DNA of 64,000 nt from CANLDA01 sp964021645 (lineage in GTDB: Bacteria; Pseudomonadota; Alphaproteobacteria; Rhodobacterales; Rhodobacteraceae), in NCBI GenBank assembly GCA_964021645.1, contig CAXIAD010000003.1, positions 1-64,000 of the forward strand, given 5' to 3'. The notes below the pieces were generated by a model. The model made no database searches. It was given only the letters and a program-made list of their open reading frames with translations, and was not told where the DNA came from. This document shows positions 1 through 8,008 of this stretch, one piece after another. The stretch's first letter is position 1; the number at the start of each line of letters is the position of its first letter. The translations under genes and the position numbers were made by a program.

Positions 1-390
1 CGGCAAAGTTTCACCGCTGATCTTGTCAGCACAGCCCGCATAAAATTGGAAAAATTCCGCGATATCCTTTGCCTGCCACCGGGTTTCTTTCAGCATCTTG
101 CCGGTGTCTATGGATTCCGTCCGCCCTAGGCCCTCAGACTCGTCCGCCAGTAATTCCGCTAACCGGCGCAGGCATTTGCCGCGCTCCGTTGGCGTCATCT
201 TTGACCACGGCCCCGTTGAAAACGCGGTGTGGGCGGCACGCACGGCCCGGTCCACATCATCCTCGGTAGCTTCTGGAATACGGGCCCAGACCGCGCCGGT
301 GGTGGGATTAACACTTTCAAAAGTGCCGCCATCACCCGCGTCGACCCATGCGCCATCAATGAGCATTTTGTATGTTTGAATATCCGTCAT
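1..390 (-). CDS. Aldehyde dehydrogenase, N-terminal part (cut by the window edge)
   Basis: NAD(P)-dependent aldehyde dehydrogenase; only the first 130 residues are in the window and the gene continues past base 1, so the catalytic Cys and Glu cannot be checked. The visible part has the usual family start (MLIDGAWV near residue 9, then PEAT, RAVRAA, GPW, DTGK and FQFYAG). By eye it is clearly paralogous to the complete aldehyde dehydrogenase at 35348-36826. The ATG at 388-390 begins just before the MLIDGAW block, as in that paralogue. It is divergent from the ridA operon across a 143-bp control region. The family oxidises an aldehyde to the acid in the cytoplasm; the substrate here is not known but is probably made by the neighbouring catabolic genes. 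Confidence 0.9.
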   Translation of the reverse strand, partial: MTDIQTYKMLIDGAWVDAGDGGTFESVNPTTGAVWARIPEATEDDVDRAVRAAHTAFSTGPWSKMTPTERGKCLRRLAELLADESEGLGRTESIDTGKMLKETRWQAKDIAEFFQFYAGCADKISGETLP

Positions 391-449
391 GCGCTTGCCT
401 TCTCACAGTTGGTGATTCTCATTCTTGACGGGATGTGAGATTTAATGTG

Positions 450-481
450 CGTATTTTCGCCGCGAAATGGCGAAAAATACG
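450..481. promoter_or_regulatory. Near-perfect inverted repeat between divergent aldehyde dehydrogenase and ridA genes
   Basis: Arms CGTATTTTCGCC (450-461) and GGCGAAAAATACG (469-481) are inverted copies with one extra A in the second. A second perfect dyad, TTTCGC-C-GCGAAA (455-467), is nested in it, so three half-sites of the type TTTCGC/GCGAAA lie side by side. The position in a divergent intergenic space suggests an operator for a dimeric or oligomeric repressor of both transcription units. No regulator gene of this cluster is inside the window. Confidence 0.55.
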
Positions 482-533
482 ATACCCTCGGCGATGTTTG
501 CCGTCTAACCTTGTCACAACAAGAGAGGCTTGC

Positions 534-932
534 ATGACAAAAAAGAAACAAATCATTGGCGGTCCGTTAGAAATCAACGGGCGCGTTCTGTCACTGTCGC
601 GGGCCATTAGGGCGGGTGATTTTGTCTTTCTGACCGGGCAAATTCCTATGCAGAACGGCGCGCCCATGACCACGGGCACAGTTGAGGATCAGACCCGCGC
701 CATTCTTGATGACATCAAGGCCACGCTTGCTTTGGCAGGTTGCGACTTGGACGATGTGGTCAAGGCGATGGTCTGGCTGCGCGACCGCGCTGATTTCCCC
801 GGTTTTAACGCAGTTTATGGCGAATATTTCCCGGTTGCCCCTCCAACGCGTTCCGCCATCGTCAGTGATTTGCTCGTCGATGCGCGGGTTGAGGTTGAGG
901 TCGTCGCCTACCGCCCATTGGATACCGAATAG
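534..932 (+). CDS. RidA/YjgF-family enamine/imine deaminase
   Basis: 132-residue RidA (YjgF/YER057c/UK114) protein. The family hydrolyses reactive enamines or imines to carbonyl plus ammonia; RutC is the member used in uracil breakdown. The C-terminal conserved block is present (PPTRSAI with the substrate-binding Arg, then VEVEVVA). The ATG at 534 is chosen because it follows a GAGAGG ribosome site and gives the family length; a longer upstream frame has no such site. The stop codon is directly followed by the ATG of the hydrolase at 933, so the two are translated together. In this operon it probably clears an enamine made by ring or C-N cleavage, which is an inference from context. Confidence 0.88.
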   Translation: MTKKKQIIGGPLEINGRVLSLSRAIRAGDFVFLTGQIPMQNGAPMTTGTVEDQTRAILDDIKATLALAGCDLDDVVKAMVWLRDRADFPGFNAVYGEYFPVAPPTRSAIVSDLLVDARVEVEVVAYRPLDTE

Positions 933-1751
933 ATGACGCTGCACTCTCCAAATGGCACCGCCTATGCGGTTACTGGCCCCACCGATGCGCCTGTGGTTGT
1001 TCTCATCCATGGTCTGGGTCTGAACAGCGAATGTTGGCAGTGGACGACACCGGCCTTGCAGGCAAAGTTTCGGGTGATCACCTATGATCTCTTTGGACAC
1101 GGGCAATCCTCGCCTCCACCAGAGACACCTACATTATCAATGTTTTCCAATCAGTTGCGCGATATTCTTGATCATTGCAACGCAACAGATGCGGCCATCT
1201 TCGGCTTTTCCTTGGGTGGCATGATTGCCCGGCGATTCGCTCAGGATGCGCCCATGCGGGTCGCTGCGTTAGGTATACTCCACTCCCCATACCAACGCAG
1301 CGATGCCGCACAAACCGCCATTCTCAAACGTGTAGAGCAGGCCCAGCACGAAGGGCCAAGCGCCACAATTGAGGCTGCATTAGAACGATGGTTCACCGAT
1401 GGCTACCGCGCCGAGAATCCGCAAATGATGGATCTGGTGCGCAGTTGGGTGACAGCCAACGACATCGCGGTTTACCACACCATCTACCGCGTTCTCGCTG
1501 AGGGTATTGACGAAATCACCGCTCCCACGCCGCCCATTTCCTGCCCCACGCTGGTTGTGACCGGGGATGAGGATTTCGGCAACGGTCCCGAAATGACGCA
1601 GGCGATAGCCGCCGAAATTCCCGGCGCCGAAACACATATTCTGTCAGGTTTGCGCCACATGGCATTGGCCGAGGCCCCCGACCGTATGAACGTCCCCTTA
1701 TTGGCCTTCTTAGCCCGCGCAATCCCTTCCACAACAGGAAAAACACCATGA
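933..1751 (+). CDS. Alpha/beta hydrolase (RutD / enol-lactonase-like)
   Basis: 272-residue single-domain alpha/beta hydrolase. The oxyanion motif LIHGLGL lies at residues 24-30, the nucleophile elbow GFSLGG gives Ser93, and the rest of the triad is probably Asp212 (GDEDFG) and His242 (LRHMAL). This is the layout of 3-oxoadipate enol-lactonase and of RutD. The start abuts the ridA stop and the end overlaps the next gene by four bases (ATGA), so it is the second gene of a tight operon. A paralogue with the same triad layout is at 32860-33666 in the second catabolic cluster. Substrate unknown; hydrolysis of an ester, lactone or amide made by upstream oxidation is a reasonable guess. Confidence 0.85.
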   Translation: MTLHSPNGTAYAVTGPTDAPVVVLIHGLGLNSECWQWTTPALQAKFRVITYDLFGHGQSSPPPETPTLSMFSNQLRDILDHCNATDAAIFGFSLGGMIARRFAQDAPMRVAALGILHSPYQRSDAAQTAILKRVEQAQHEGPSATIEAALERWFTDGYRAENPQMMDLVRSWVTANDIAVYHTIYRVLAEGIDEITAPTPPISCPTLVVTGDEDFGNGPEMTQAIAAEIPGAETHILSGLRHMALAEAPDRMNVPLLAFLARAIPSTTGKTP

Positions 1752-3841
1752 GCACCGGCATCCTAAAAGGCATCCGCGTCCTTGACCTTAGCCGCATGTT
1801 GTCAGGGCCCTATTGCACAATGATGCTGGCCGATCACGGTGCCGAGGTCATTAAGATCGAGGGTGCAACAGGCGACACCAGCCGCACCAATGGCCCCTAT
1901 CGCGAGGATGACCCCGATCACGACTGGGCTGGCTATTTCGTTAGCCTCAACCGAAACAAGAAAAGCGTGCAACTGGACCTGAAATCAGAGACAGGCAAAG
2001 CGGCCTTTCGCAAACTTGCCGCCACCGCAGATGTGATCGTCGAAAATTACCGTCCCGGCGTGATGGAGCGCTTGGGCCTTTCCTACGAAAGCCTTGCGGC
2101 AGAAAACCCCGCATTGGTCTATGCCGCGATCCGTGGTTTCGGTGATCCCCGTAGCGGCGAAAGCCCATATGGAAACTGGCCCTCTTATGATGTCGTCGCA
2201 CAGGCGATGGGCGGATTGATGAGCATGACAGGCCCGGATGCCGCCACCCCAACCAAGGTCGGCCCCGGTATCGGCGATGTATTTTCCGGTCTGATGATGT
2301 CCTTTGGCGTGATGGCTGCCCTGCGGCAGGCCGAGGCAACGGGCAAAGGCCAATTTGTCGATGTTGCCATGTATGACGCGATGATTTCTCTCTGCGAACG
2401 CGGCATTTATCTGCATGATTTTAAGGGCGTGGCCCCTGTGCCCGAGGGCAATGGTCACCCGCTTCTCGCGCCCTTTGGCCTCTTTCCTGCTCTCGACGGT
2501 TCCGTGGCGCTGGGCATTGTGGACGATGCCTTTTGGGTCGCTCTAACACAGGCGATGGACCAACCCGAGTTGGCACAGGACGCCGCCTATCGCAGCCGCG
2601 CGGCGCGCTCCGCCAACGCGCAAACCGTCAATCAAATGGTCAGCAAATGGAGCGCCAAACACACCAAGGCAGAGCTCGCAGAATTGCTTGGCGGGCGCGT
2701 GCCCTTCGGCCCCCTAAACGACATCGCTGATATCGTCGCTGACCCCCATGTCGCAGCACGTGGCATGCTTGCTGAAATCACCCACCCCGATCCAGATGCC
2801 AAACCTTGGACAGTGGCCGCCAACCCGCTGAAATTCAGTGGCGAGGTAACGGGCACATTACAGGCTCCCCGCCGCCTTGGCGCAGACAACGACATCTACC
2901 TTGATGCGCCCACCCCGACGCCCATGTCTGACACCGAAAAACGCGCTCTTCGCGATGCGTTTGGCACTTTTGCAACTGGCGTCACCGTCGTCACCACCCG
3001 CCAACCAGATGGCACGCCCCGTGGCTTCACCGCCAACTCCTTTACCTCCGTGTCGCTTGATCCGCCGCTATTGCTGGTCTGCGTCGGTAAATCCGCGCAC
3101 AGCTGTGATGTGTTCGCCAATGCGGATCATTTCGCCGTGAATATCCTTAGCGAACAGCAAAAGGGTGTCTCTGGCCTGTTTGCCTCGCAATCGCCTGATA
3201 AATTCGAACAGGCCGATTGGCAGGCAGGTGCAGCCAATATGCCCCTTCTGGACAATTCGCTTAGCGGCTTTGTCTGTGCGCGCCACAAACTTGTGGACGC
3301 CGGTGATCACCTCATTCTGATTGGCCGCGTGATCGACCATACCGTCAATGATGTGCAGCCGCTTGGTTATCATCGCGGCGGCTATTTCTCGATCGGGCTT
3401 GAGGACAACCTCGTGAGTGCTGCCAGCACGGCGGGCAATGTCTCCATCGGCGCGATAATGGAGCGTGAACGCGAGGTTCTACTGAAACAACACCCCGATG
3501 GTGGCTGGAGCGTGCCCAAAGCACCCGCAGTTAACAACAATTTTGACGGACTCATGAACAGCATCGTCGCCACCGATCTACAACCCACGTTGGATCACCT
3601 CTACGCCGTCTATCAAGACAGCGAAACCGGCAGGCACGGGATATTTTATCACGGCCAAGTGTCCGGCGACGCCCCTCGCAATATGGCCTACTTCGCTCTG
3701 GATGACCTCCCGCTAACTGATATCCAAAATGAGGCCGAACGTAGCATGCTCACACGCTACCGTGACGAATTGCGGCACGGCGCGTTTGGCATCTACCAAG
3801 GTAACGAAATGGTCGGAAAGGTGCAGCGCGTCACCAAATAA
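1748..3841 (+). CDS. Fusion: family III CoA-transferase + flavin reductase + unassigned C-terminal domain
   Basis: 697 residues in three parts. Residues 1 to about 385 are a CaiB/BaiF family III CoA-transferase, with the probable catalytic Asp177 in IGDVFSG and the later block GQFVDVAMYDAM. Residues 393 to about 560 are a flavin-reductase-like FMN-binding domain (TFATGVTVVTT, ANSFTSVSLDPP, AVNILS, GGYFSI), the type that supplies FMNH2 to monooxygenases. About 130 C-terminal residues (from GAIMERER) match nothing I can name with certainty. Met393 could be the start of a once separate gene, but there is no stop codon and no clear ribosome site in front of it, so the sequence reads as one polypeptide. 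It overlaps the hydrolase gene by four bases. Confidence 0.83.
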   Translation: MSTGILKGIRVLDLSRMLSGPYCTMMLADHGAEVIKIEGATGDTSRTNGPYREDDPDHDWAGYFVSLNRNKKSVQLDLKSETGKAAFRKLAATADVIVENYRPGVMERLGLSYESLAAENPALVYAAIRGFGDPRSGESPYGNWPSYDVVAQAMGGLMSMTGPDAATPTKVGPGIGDVFSGLMMSFGVMAALRQAEATGKGQFVDVAMYDAMISLCERGIYLHDFKGVAPVPEGNGHPLLAPFGLFPALDGSVALGIVDDAFWVALTQAMDQPELAQDAAYRSRAARSANAQTVNQMVSKWSAKHTKAELAELLGGRVPFGPLNDIADIVADPHVAARGMLAEITHPDPDAKPWTVAANPLKFSGEVTGTLQAPRRLGADNDIYLDAPTPTPMSDTEKRALRDAFGTFATGVTVVTTRQPDGTPRGFTANSFTSVSLDPPLLLVCVGKSAHSCDVFANADHFAVNILSEQQKGVSGLFASQSPDKFEQADWQAGAANMPLLDNSLSGFVCARHKLVDAGDHLILIGRVIDHTVNDVQPLGYHRGGYFSIGLEDNLVSAASTAGNVSIGAIMEREREVLLKQHPDGGWSVPKAPAVNNNFDGLMNSIVATDLQPTLDHLYAVYQDSETGRHGIFYHGQVSGDAPRNMAYFALDDLPLTDIQNEAERSMLTRYRDELRHGAFGIYQGNEMVGKVQRVTK

Positions 3842-3887
3842 CCCGTGAAATTCCCGCAAACACCCCTGACAAAGAGTAGAAAACCAC

Positions 3888-4493
3888 ATGTTCCCAGAAT
3901 TACGCAAAATCATCACCTTTGACGAAGACATCCACCGCGAAGGCCAACGTGCTGCCGATCCGGTCTTGCGCATGATTGGCGTCGCCGCCGTTGTTACCAA
4001 CCCATGGGCCGGGCGCGGCTATGTCGAGGATCTCTCACCAGAAATTCAGCGCATGGCCCCCCCTTTGGGCAAAATGCTGACCGACCGTCTGATCTCCCTC
4101 GCAGGCTCCGGTGACGCGATCGAGGCCTATGGCAAGGCCTGCATCGCCGGAACCGATTGCGAGTTGGAGCATGCCTCTGCGCTGATTCACACCCTGCAAT
4201 TCGGCAACTTCTACCGCGAGGCCGTCGGGGCCAAAAGCTATCTTGGCTTCACCAACACACGCGGCCCTGCCAATACCCAAATCCAGATCCCTTTGATGGA
4301 TAAACACGACACAGGACGGCGCTCACATTACCTAACGGTGCAGTTCTCCATCTACGACGCTCCCGCCCATGACGAGCTGGTCGTCGCTCTTGGTGCAGCA
4401 ACCGGAGGCCGCCCACACCACCGCATCGGTGATCGGTATTCTGATCTGGCAGCCCTTGGCCGTGACGTAGAAAATCCAGCAGACGTAAACTAA
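3888..4493 (+). CDS. DUF1185 / 'amino acid synthesis' family protein
   Basis: 201-residue protein of the DUF1185 (AA_synth, PF06684) family, whose biochemical role I do not know. Conserved-looking blocks are NPWAGRGYVEDL, LEHASALIHTLQFGN, NTRGPAN, MDKHDTGRRSHY and HHRIGDRYSDL. The paralogue at 33668-34264 keeps each of them and is about half identical by eye. It is the last gene of the ridA operon, 46 bases after the fusion gene, and is followed by a hairpin. Both copies sit beside an alpha/beta hydrolase and an FMN reductase domain, so a part in the same catabolic route is likely. The family name should not be read as evidence for biosynthesis. Confidence 0.85.
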   Translation: MFPELRKIITFDEDIHREGQRAADPVLRMIGVAAVVTNPWAGRGYVEDLSPEIQRMAPPLGKMLTDRLISLAGSGDAIEAYGKACIAGTDCELEHASALIHTLQFGNFYREAVGAKSYLGFTNTRGPANTQIQIPLMDKHDTGRRSHYLTVQFSIYDAPAHDELVVALGAATGGRPHHRIGDRYSDLAALGRDVENPADVN

Positions 4494-4518
4494 AGCTGCC
4501 AGCCAGCTTGTAGTAAAA

Positions 4519-4534
4519 AAGTTCAATTGAACTT
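4519..4534. promoter_or_regulatory. Perfect 16-bp palindrome (possible operator)
   Basis: AAGTTCAA followed directly by its reverse complement TTGAACTT. It is AT-rich and has no following T-run, so it is more like a protein-binding site than a terminator. Its core halves, AGTTCA and TGAACT, recur in the opposite arrangement in front of glpR at 5455-5471. Confidence 0.4.
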
Positions 4535-4545
4535 AAATCGAATCG

Positions 4546-4590
4546 CAGCGGCAGCATGATCTACTGGATCGGCTTGCCGCTGTAATTTTG
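4546..4590 (+). terminator. Probable terminator of the ridA operon
   Basis: Perfect 8-bp arms CAGCGGCA (4546-4553) and TGCCGCTG (4575-4582) around a 21-base loop, followed by TAATTTTG. It is the first strong hairpin after the DUF1185 stop codon. The long loop makes it weaker than a standard intrinsic terminator. Confidence 0.45.
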
Positions 4591-4847
4591 CAACTTCCCG
4601 ACCCGTAGGCAGCTTTGCACACGCCCCATGTCACAGCACCGCTCGTCAGAAGACCACCCCTCCCTAAAATGACGCAGTACATCTTCGCGTGTGATGAATG
4701 TTGTTGCGTCGTGTTCGTCCTGGGATGTTCCCATGGTGTTACATCGGGGGCGTCACTGTGTAGCATCACAATGCAACACCAACCATTCCGCCTTGAAGCT
4801 AGATGCGCTACCCTCGGCATTGATAATGACGAAGGTTGAGGCTCAAA

Positions 4848-5360
4848 ATGTTTTCTACCAAGATTGGAATTTTACCCCAAGCGGCGTTTCTACAGGCCTA
4901 CGCTGATCAGGCCGGATGCTTCACCGATTGTTACTATGTCGATGTCCCCAAATCAGTCTCTATATCAGAGACTATTTCAGCGTTTTTCACCACTCCGGTG
5001 TTTCGCTTGGAAAGAGTTCTGTTAGGCATTTTTGCGCGCAAGCCCTCTACGGATCAAGACGTTGAAAACTTGGCATCAGGCAGGTCCACTGGCTTGGCAT
5101 TCTGGCGAACCGAACGCCGGGATCAGACACAGTTGCTATTGGCCGTCGGTGATGGCCCAATCCGTACATGGTTGATGGTCGAACCTGCGAATACCGCTCA
5201 GGCCAATACCCGGATCTACTTTGGCAGCGCAGTCATGCCTCAGGGCGTGTCCGCCGATGGCGCACCCCAAATTGGCCTGATGTTTCGCGCTTTCCTCGGG
5301 TTCCACATGCTATACTCGCGGCTTCTCCTCACGCTCGCAAGGCGTCGCCTCTTGTCTTGA
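4848..5360 (+). CDS. Uncharacterised protein, possibly DUF2867-like
   Basis: 170-residue protein of unknown function. Visible blocks are YYVDVPKSVS, FFTTPVFRLERVLLG, FWRTERRDQTQLLLAVGDG and RIYFGSAVMP, and the C-terminal end is hydrophobic then basic (FRAFLGFHMLYSRLLLTLARRR). The pattern resembles DUF2867-type proteins, but that is recall rather than a search result. The ATG at 4848 is preferred over an in-frame TTG at 4836 because TTGAGG lies just in front of it as a ribosome site. It stands between two hairpin-rich intergenic regions and precedes glpR on the same strand without an obvious functional link. Confidence 0.6.
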   Translation: MFSTKIGILPQAAFLQAYADQAGCFTDCYYVDVPKSVSISETISAFFTTPVFRLERVLLGIFARKPSTDQDVENLASGRSTGLAFWRTERRDQTQLLLAVGDGPIRTWLMVEPANTAQANTRIYFGSAVMPQGVSADGAPQIGLMFRAFLGFHMLYSRLLLTLARRRLLS

Positions 5361-5454
5361 CATAAAGCAGGGCGCCATCCTATCCGCCCAGCATTTCAAG
5401 CAGGAAATTCCCAAAGCAGTGAATTCTGTTTACCAAAGGTGTGATGTCGTATAG

Positions 5455-5471
5455 TGAACTACTGAAGTTCA
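5455..5471. promoter_or_regulatory. Inverted repeat upstream of glpR (possible GlpR operator)
   Basis: TGAACT-N5-AGTTCA, 20 bases before the glpR start. DeoR-family repressors often autoregulate through such dyads. The half-site is the same as in the palindrome at 4519-4534 but the arms face the other way. Confidence 0.45.
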
Positions 5472-5491
5472 TATGAAAACGATACTCATCC

Positions 5492-6262
5492 ATGCCCCTG
5501 AACACCCGCCAGCAAGATATTCTTGAAACCCTCGGCCTCGCTGGCCATGTCGAGGTTGAAAACCTCGCGCATACAATGGGCGTCACCACACAAACTGTCA
5601 GGCGCGACCTAAACGATCTCGTAATGCGCGGCCTTGTGGCACGCACCCATGGTGGTGCCCGAAAACTACTATCAACCGCAACGATGGGCTATGAGGGCCG
5701 ACGCCAAATCAACATCGCCGCCAAGCAGTCCATCGCGCAAGCAACGGCAAATCTTATTCCTAACGGTGCCTCAGTCGCGCTGAATATCGGCACCACAACA
5801 GAGCAAGTCGCCCAAGCCCTGCGCCTGCACACCGACCTCACCGTTCTGACCAATAACATCAACATCCTGCATATCCTGCGCGATGCCCGCTTGCGGTCCA
5901 TGATCGTTGTCGGGGGGGAAGTGCGCCCCTCCGATGGTGCCATAATCGGTGACGACGCGGTGGCGGCGATTGGCAGATACAAGGTCGACATCGCGGTGAT
6001 CGGCACCTCCTCGCTAGATCCTGACGGCTCCGTTCTGGATTTCGATCCGCGCGAAGTTGCCGTTGCACGCGCCCTTCTGGCGAACGCCCGCCAAACCGTT
6101 CTTGTCGCCGATACAACGAAATTCGATATCTCAGCGACGCATCGGATCTGCCATCTGTCTGATCTTGATCACGTTGTCCTGAATGCCGCGCCGCCCGCAG
6201 AATTTGTCGCCGCCGCAAAACACGCAGAAACCAACATTATCATCGCCGAAGGTTCCCCATGA
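5492..6262 (+). CDS. glpR: DeoR-family transcriptional repressor, GlpR-like
   Basis: 256-residue DeoR-family regulator. Residues 1-57 are the winged helix-turn-helix (TRQQDILETL, then VTTQTVRRDLNDL with the family-typical RRDL, then THGGA). The C-terminal sensor domain has the sugar-phosphate-binding type motif NIGTTTEQV near residue 100 and VVGGEVRPSDGAIIG. Its stop overlaps the glpD start (ATGA), so it probably represses the glycerol-3-phosphate dehydrogenase gene and is relieved by glycerol-3-phosphate, as in the named family. The start codon has only a weak ribosome site, but the sequence begins as DeoR proteins usually do. Confidence 0.88.
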   Translation: MPLNTRQQDILETLGLAGHVEVENLAHTMGVTTQTVRRDLNDLVMRGLVARTHGGARKLLSTATMGYEGRRQINIAAKQSIAQATANLIPNGASVALNIGTTTEQVAQALRLHTDLTVLTNNINILHILRDARLRSMIVVGGEVRPSDGAIIGDDAVAAIGRYKVDIAVIGTSSLDPDGSVLDFDPREVAVARALLANARQTVLVADTTKFDISATHRICHLSDLDHVVLNAAPPAEFVAAAKHAETNIIIAEGSP

Positions 6263-7824
6263 CCCAACAACATTCCCCTGTTGATCTGTTCATCATCGGC
6301 GGAGGCGTCAACGGGTGCGGCATTGCGCGGGACGCGGCCGGGCGCGGCTATACCGTCACCTTGGCCGAGATGAATGACCTCGCCTCTGCGACCTCCTCTG
6401 CGGCGACCAAACTGTTCCATGGCGGGCTGCGGTATCTAGAATTTTTCGAACTCCGCCTTGTCCGCGAGGCCCTTGGCGAACGCGAAACCTTGCTGCGCGC
6501 GATGCCCCATATCAGCTGGCCAATGCGGTTCGTTTTACCTCTGCATCCCGACATGCGCTTTGATGGCGACACACCGGCGTCGCGTCTGCTGGGCACCGTC
6601 ATGCCATGGCTAAAAGGGCGCAGACCTGCGTGGATGATACGGGCCGGGCTCTTCCTCTATGATCACATGGGGGGTCGCAAAATCTTGCGCGGAACCACAA
6701 CGATAGATTTGCAAACTGACATCGCCGGCACCGCGCTAAAGCCGCACCTAACCCGCGCGTTTGAGTATTCCGATTGCTGGGTTGAGGATGCGCGACTGAC
6801 CCTGCTTAACGCCCGCGACGCCGATGCGCGTGGGGCAAATATCATGGTTCAGACCAAGGTGATCGCCGCCAACTTCAACGAGGGGCTTTGGTATATTGAT
6901 GTGCGTCTGCCAGATGGGCAAATACAAACCCGTCAGGCCCGAATGTTGGTGAATGCCGCGGGACCGTGGGTTGGCGATGTGATCCAGCAACGGCTGGGGC
7001 TGGATAGCTCTGAAAACGTGCGTCTTGTGCGCGGCAGCCACATCATCACACGGCGCCTGTTTGATCACGACAAATGTTATTTCTTTCAGGGCTCGGACGG
7101 GCGCATCATCTTTGCCATTCCCTATGAGGAAGATTTCACCCTGATTGGCACTACAGACATGGATCACACCTCTCCCGATCAGAAACCACAGTGCACCCAG
7201 GGGGAAGCCAACTATTTACGGACCTTTGCGGGGGAGTATTTCAATACGCCAATAGCTTCGGATGACATCGTCTGGACCTATTCAGGGGTGCGTCCGCTGT
7301 ATGATGATGGGGCAGATTCCGCGACCGCTGCTACCCGCGAATATGTGCTGCGCACGGATACCTCGGCAGGGGGGCCTGTGTTGAATGTGTTTGGCGGCAA
7401 GATCACCACCTATCGCCGCCTCGCAGAGGCCGCGTTGGAAATGATTGATCATGGTTTGGGAGCGGATACAGAGAAATGGACTTCGGGTGTCGCATTGCCC
7501 GGAGGGGATTTCGCCGTTGACGGTGTCCCGGCATTGCGTGAGGCATTACGCCAGCAGCTACCGTTTTTTGAGGGTTTCACCATTCGCCGGTTGATCCGCC
7601 AATATGGCACCGAGGCAGCCGGTATATTCTCAGGTGCCGCGTGTCAGGCTGATCTGGGCGAGGATTTTGGCGGGGGCATTTCCGCGTGTGAGCTGGATTG
7701 GGCAATTGCTCATGAATGGGTGCGAAGTGCGGATGATTTCCTATGGCGTCGCAGCAAAATGGGGTTGCGGATGAATGCGGATCAAGTGGCCCGAATTGAG
7801 GCGTATATTCACGATCATCAGTGA
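6259..7824 (+). CDS. glpD: Aerobic glycerol-3-phosphate dehydrogenase
   Basis: 521-residue FAD-dependent glycerol-3-phosphate dehydrogenase of normal family length, oxidising glycerol-3-phosphate to dihydroxyacetone phosphate and feeding electrons to quinone at the inner membrane. The N-terminal dinucleotide site is IIGGGVNGCGIARDAAGRG (residues 12-30), followed by SSAATKLFHGGLRYLE, typical of GlpD. Later family blocks are VNAAGPWVGDV, GSHII, YSGVRPLYDDG and GGKITTYRRLAE. It overlaps glpR by four bases. The glycerol transporter and kinase are not in the window. Confidence 0.95.
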   Translation: MTQQHSPVDLFIIGGGVNGCGIARDAAGRGYTVTLAEMNDLASATSSAATKLFHGGLRYLEFFELRLVREALGERETLLRAMPHISWPMRFVLPLHPDMRFDGDTPASRLLGTVMPWLKGRRPAWMIRAGLFLYDHMGGRKILRGTTTIDLQTDIAGTALKPHLTRAFEYSDCWVEDARLTLLNARDADARGANIMVQTKVIAANFNEGLWYIDVRLPDGQIQTRQARMLVNAAGPWVGDVIQQRLGLDSSENVRLVRGSHIITRRLFDHDKCYFFQGSDGRIIFAIPYEEDFTLIGTTDMDHTSPDQKPQCTQGEANYLRTFAGEYFNTPIASDDIVWTYSGVRPLYDDGADSATAATREYVLRTDTSAGGPVLNVFGGKITTYRRLAEAALEMIDHGLGADTEKWTSGVALPGGDFAVDGVPALREALRQQLPFFEGFTIRRLIRQYGTEAAGIFSGAACQADLGEDFGGGISACELDWAIAHEWVRSADDFLWRRSKMGLRMNADQVARIEAYIHDHQ

Positions 7825-7833
7825 GAAAACAGA

Positions 7834-7925
7834 GCGGCTGCGCCGCGCTGATTAGATTTGGGGGGCTTTGCCCCCAATATTGAAACGCAAATGCGTTTCA
7901 ATTTCTCCCCCAGGATATTTTTACC
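7834..7925 (+). terminator. Three consecutive hairpins after glpD (terminator/repeat element)
   Basis: Three perfect hairpins follow the glpD stop: GCGGC-TGC-GCCGC (7834-7846), GGGGGC-TTT-GCCCCC (7861-7875), and an 11-bp stem ATTGAAACGCA / TGCGTTTCAAT (7879-7902). They end in CTCCCCCAGGATATTTTTACC. The GGGGC-loop-GCCCC plus GGATATTTTT arrangement resembles a 3'-end repeat I associate with Rhodobacteraceae genes (recall, not a search). The T-run supports transcription termination. Confidence 0.65.
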
Positions 7926-8008
7926 CAAGAGAAGAGTGGGCCAGACAATTTGATTCAAATTGTTGTCAAAATTATGAGTTTTGGCAATTGCAGATTAAGG
8001 GTGATTCG

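Larger units (their letters stand above)
4494..4847. other. Intergenic stretch, no convincing gene
   Basis: This 354-bp stretch holds the palindrome at 4519-4534 and the hairpin at 4546-4582. Between about 4590 and 4847 I see no other strong structure. Short open frames on both strands have no recognisable protein features. A promoter for the gene at 4848 probably lies here but I cannot place it. Confidence 0.5.

Noticed and set aside
591..1106. 171-codon minus-strand open frame over ridA and the hydrolase gene
   Set aside because: Antisense shadow of two well-supported genes with no recognisable domain.
4533..4820. Minus-strand 95-codon frame in the gap after the ridA operon
   Set aside because: No ribosome site, odd composition, crosses the hairpin, and no similarity I can recognise.
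7868..8008. Upstream part of the frame that contains the small gene at 8009
   Set aside because: It translates the hairpin and repeat element after glpD, so it is not believable protein sequence.
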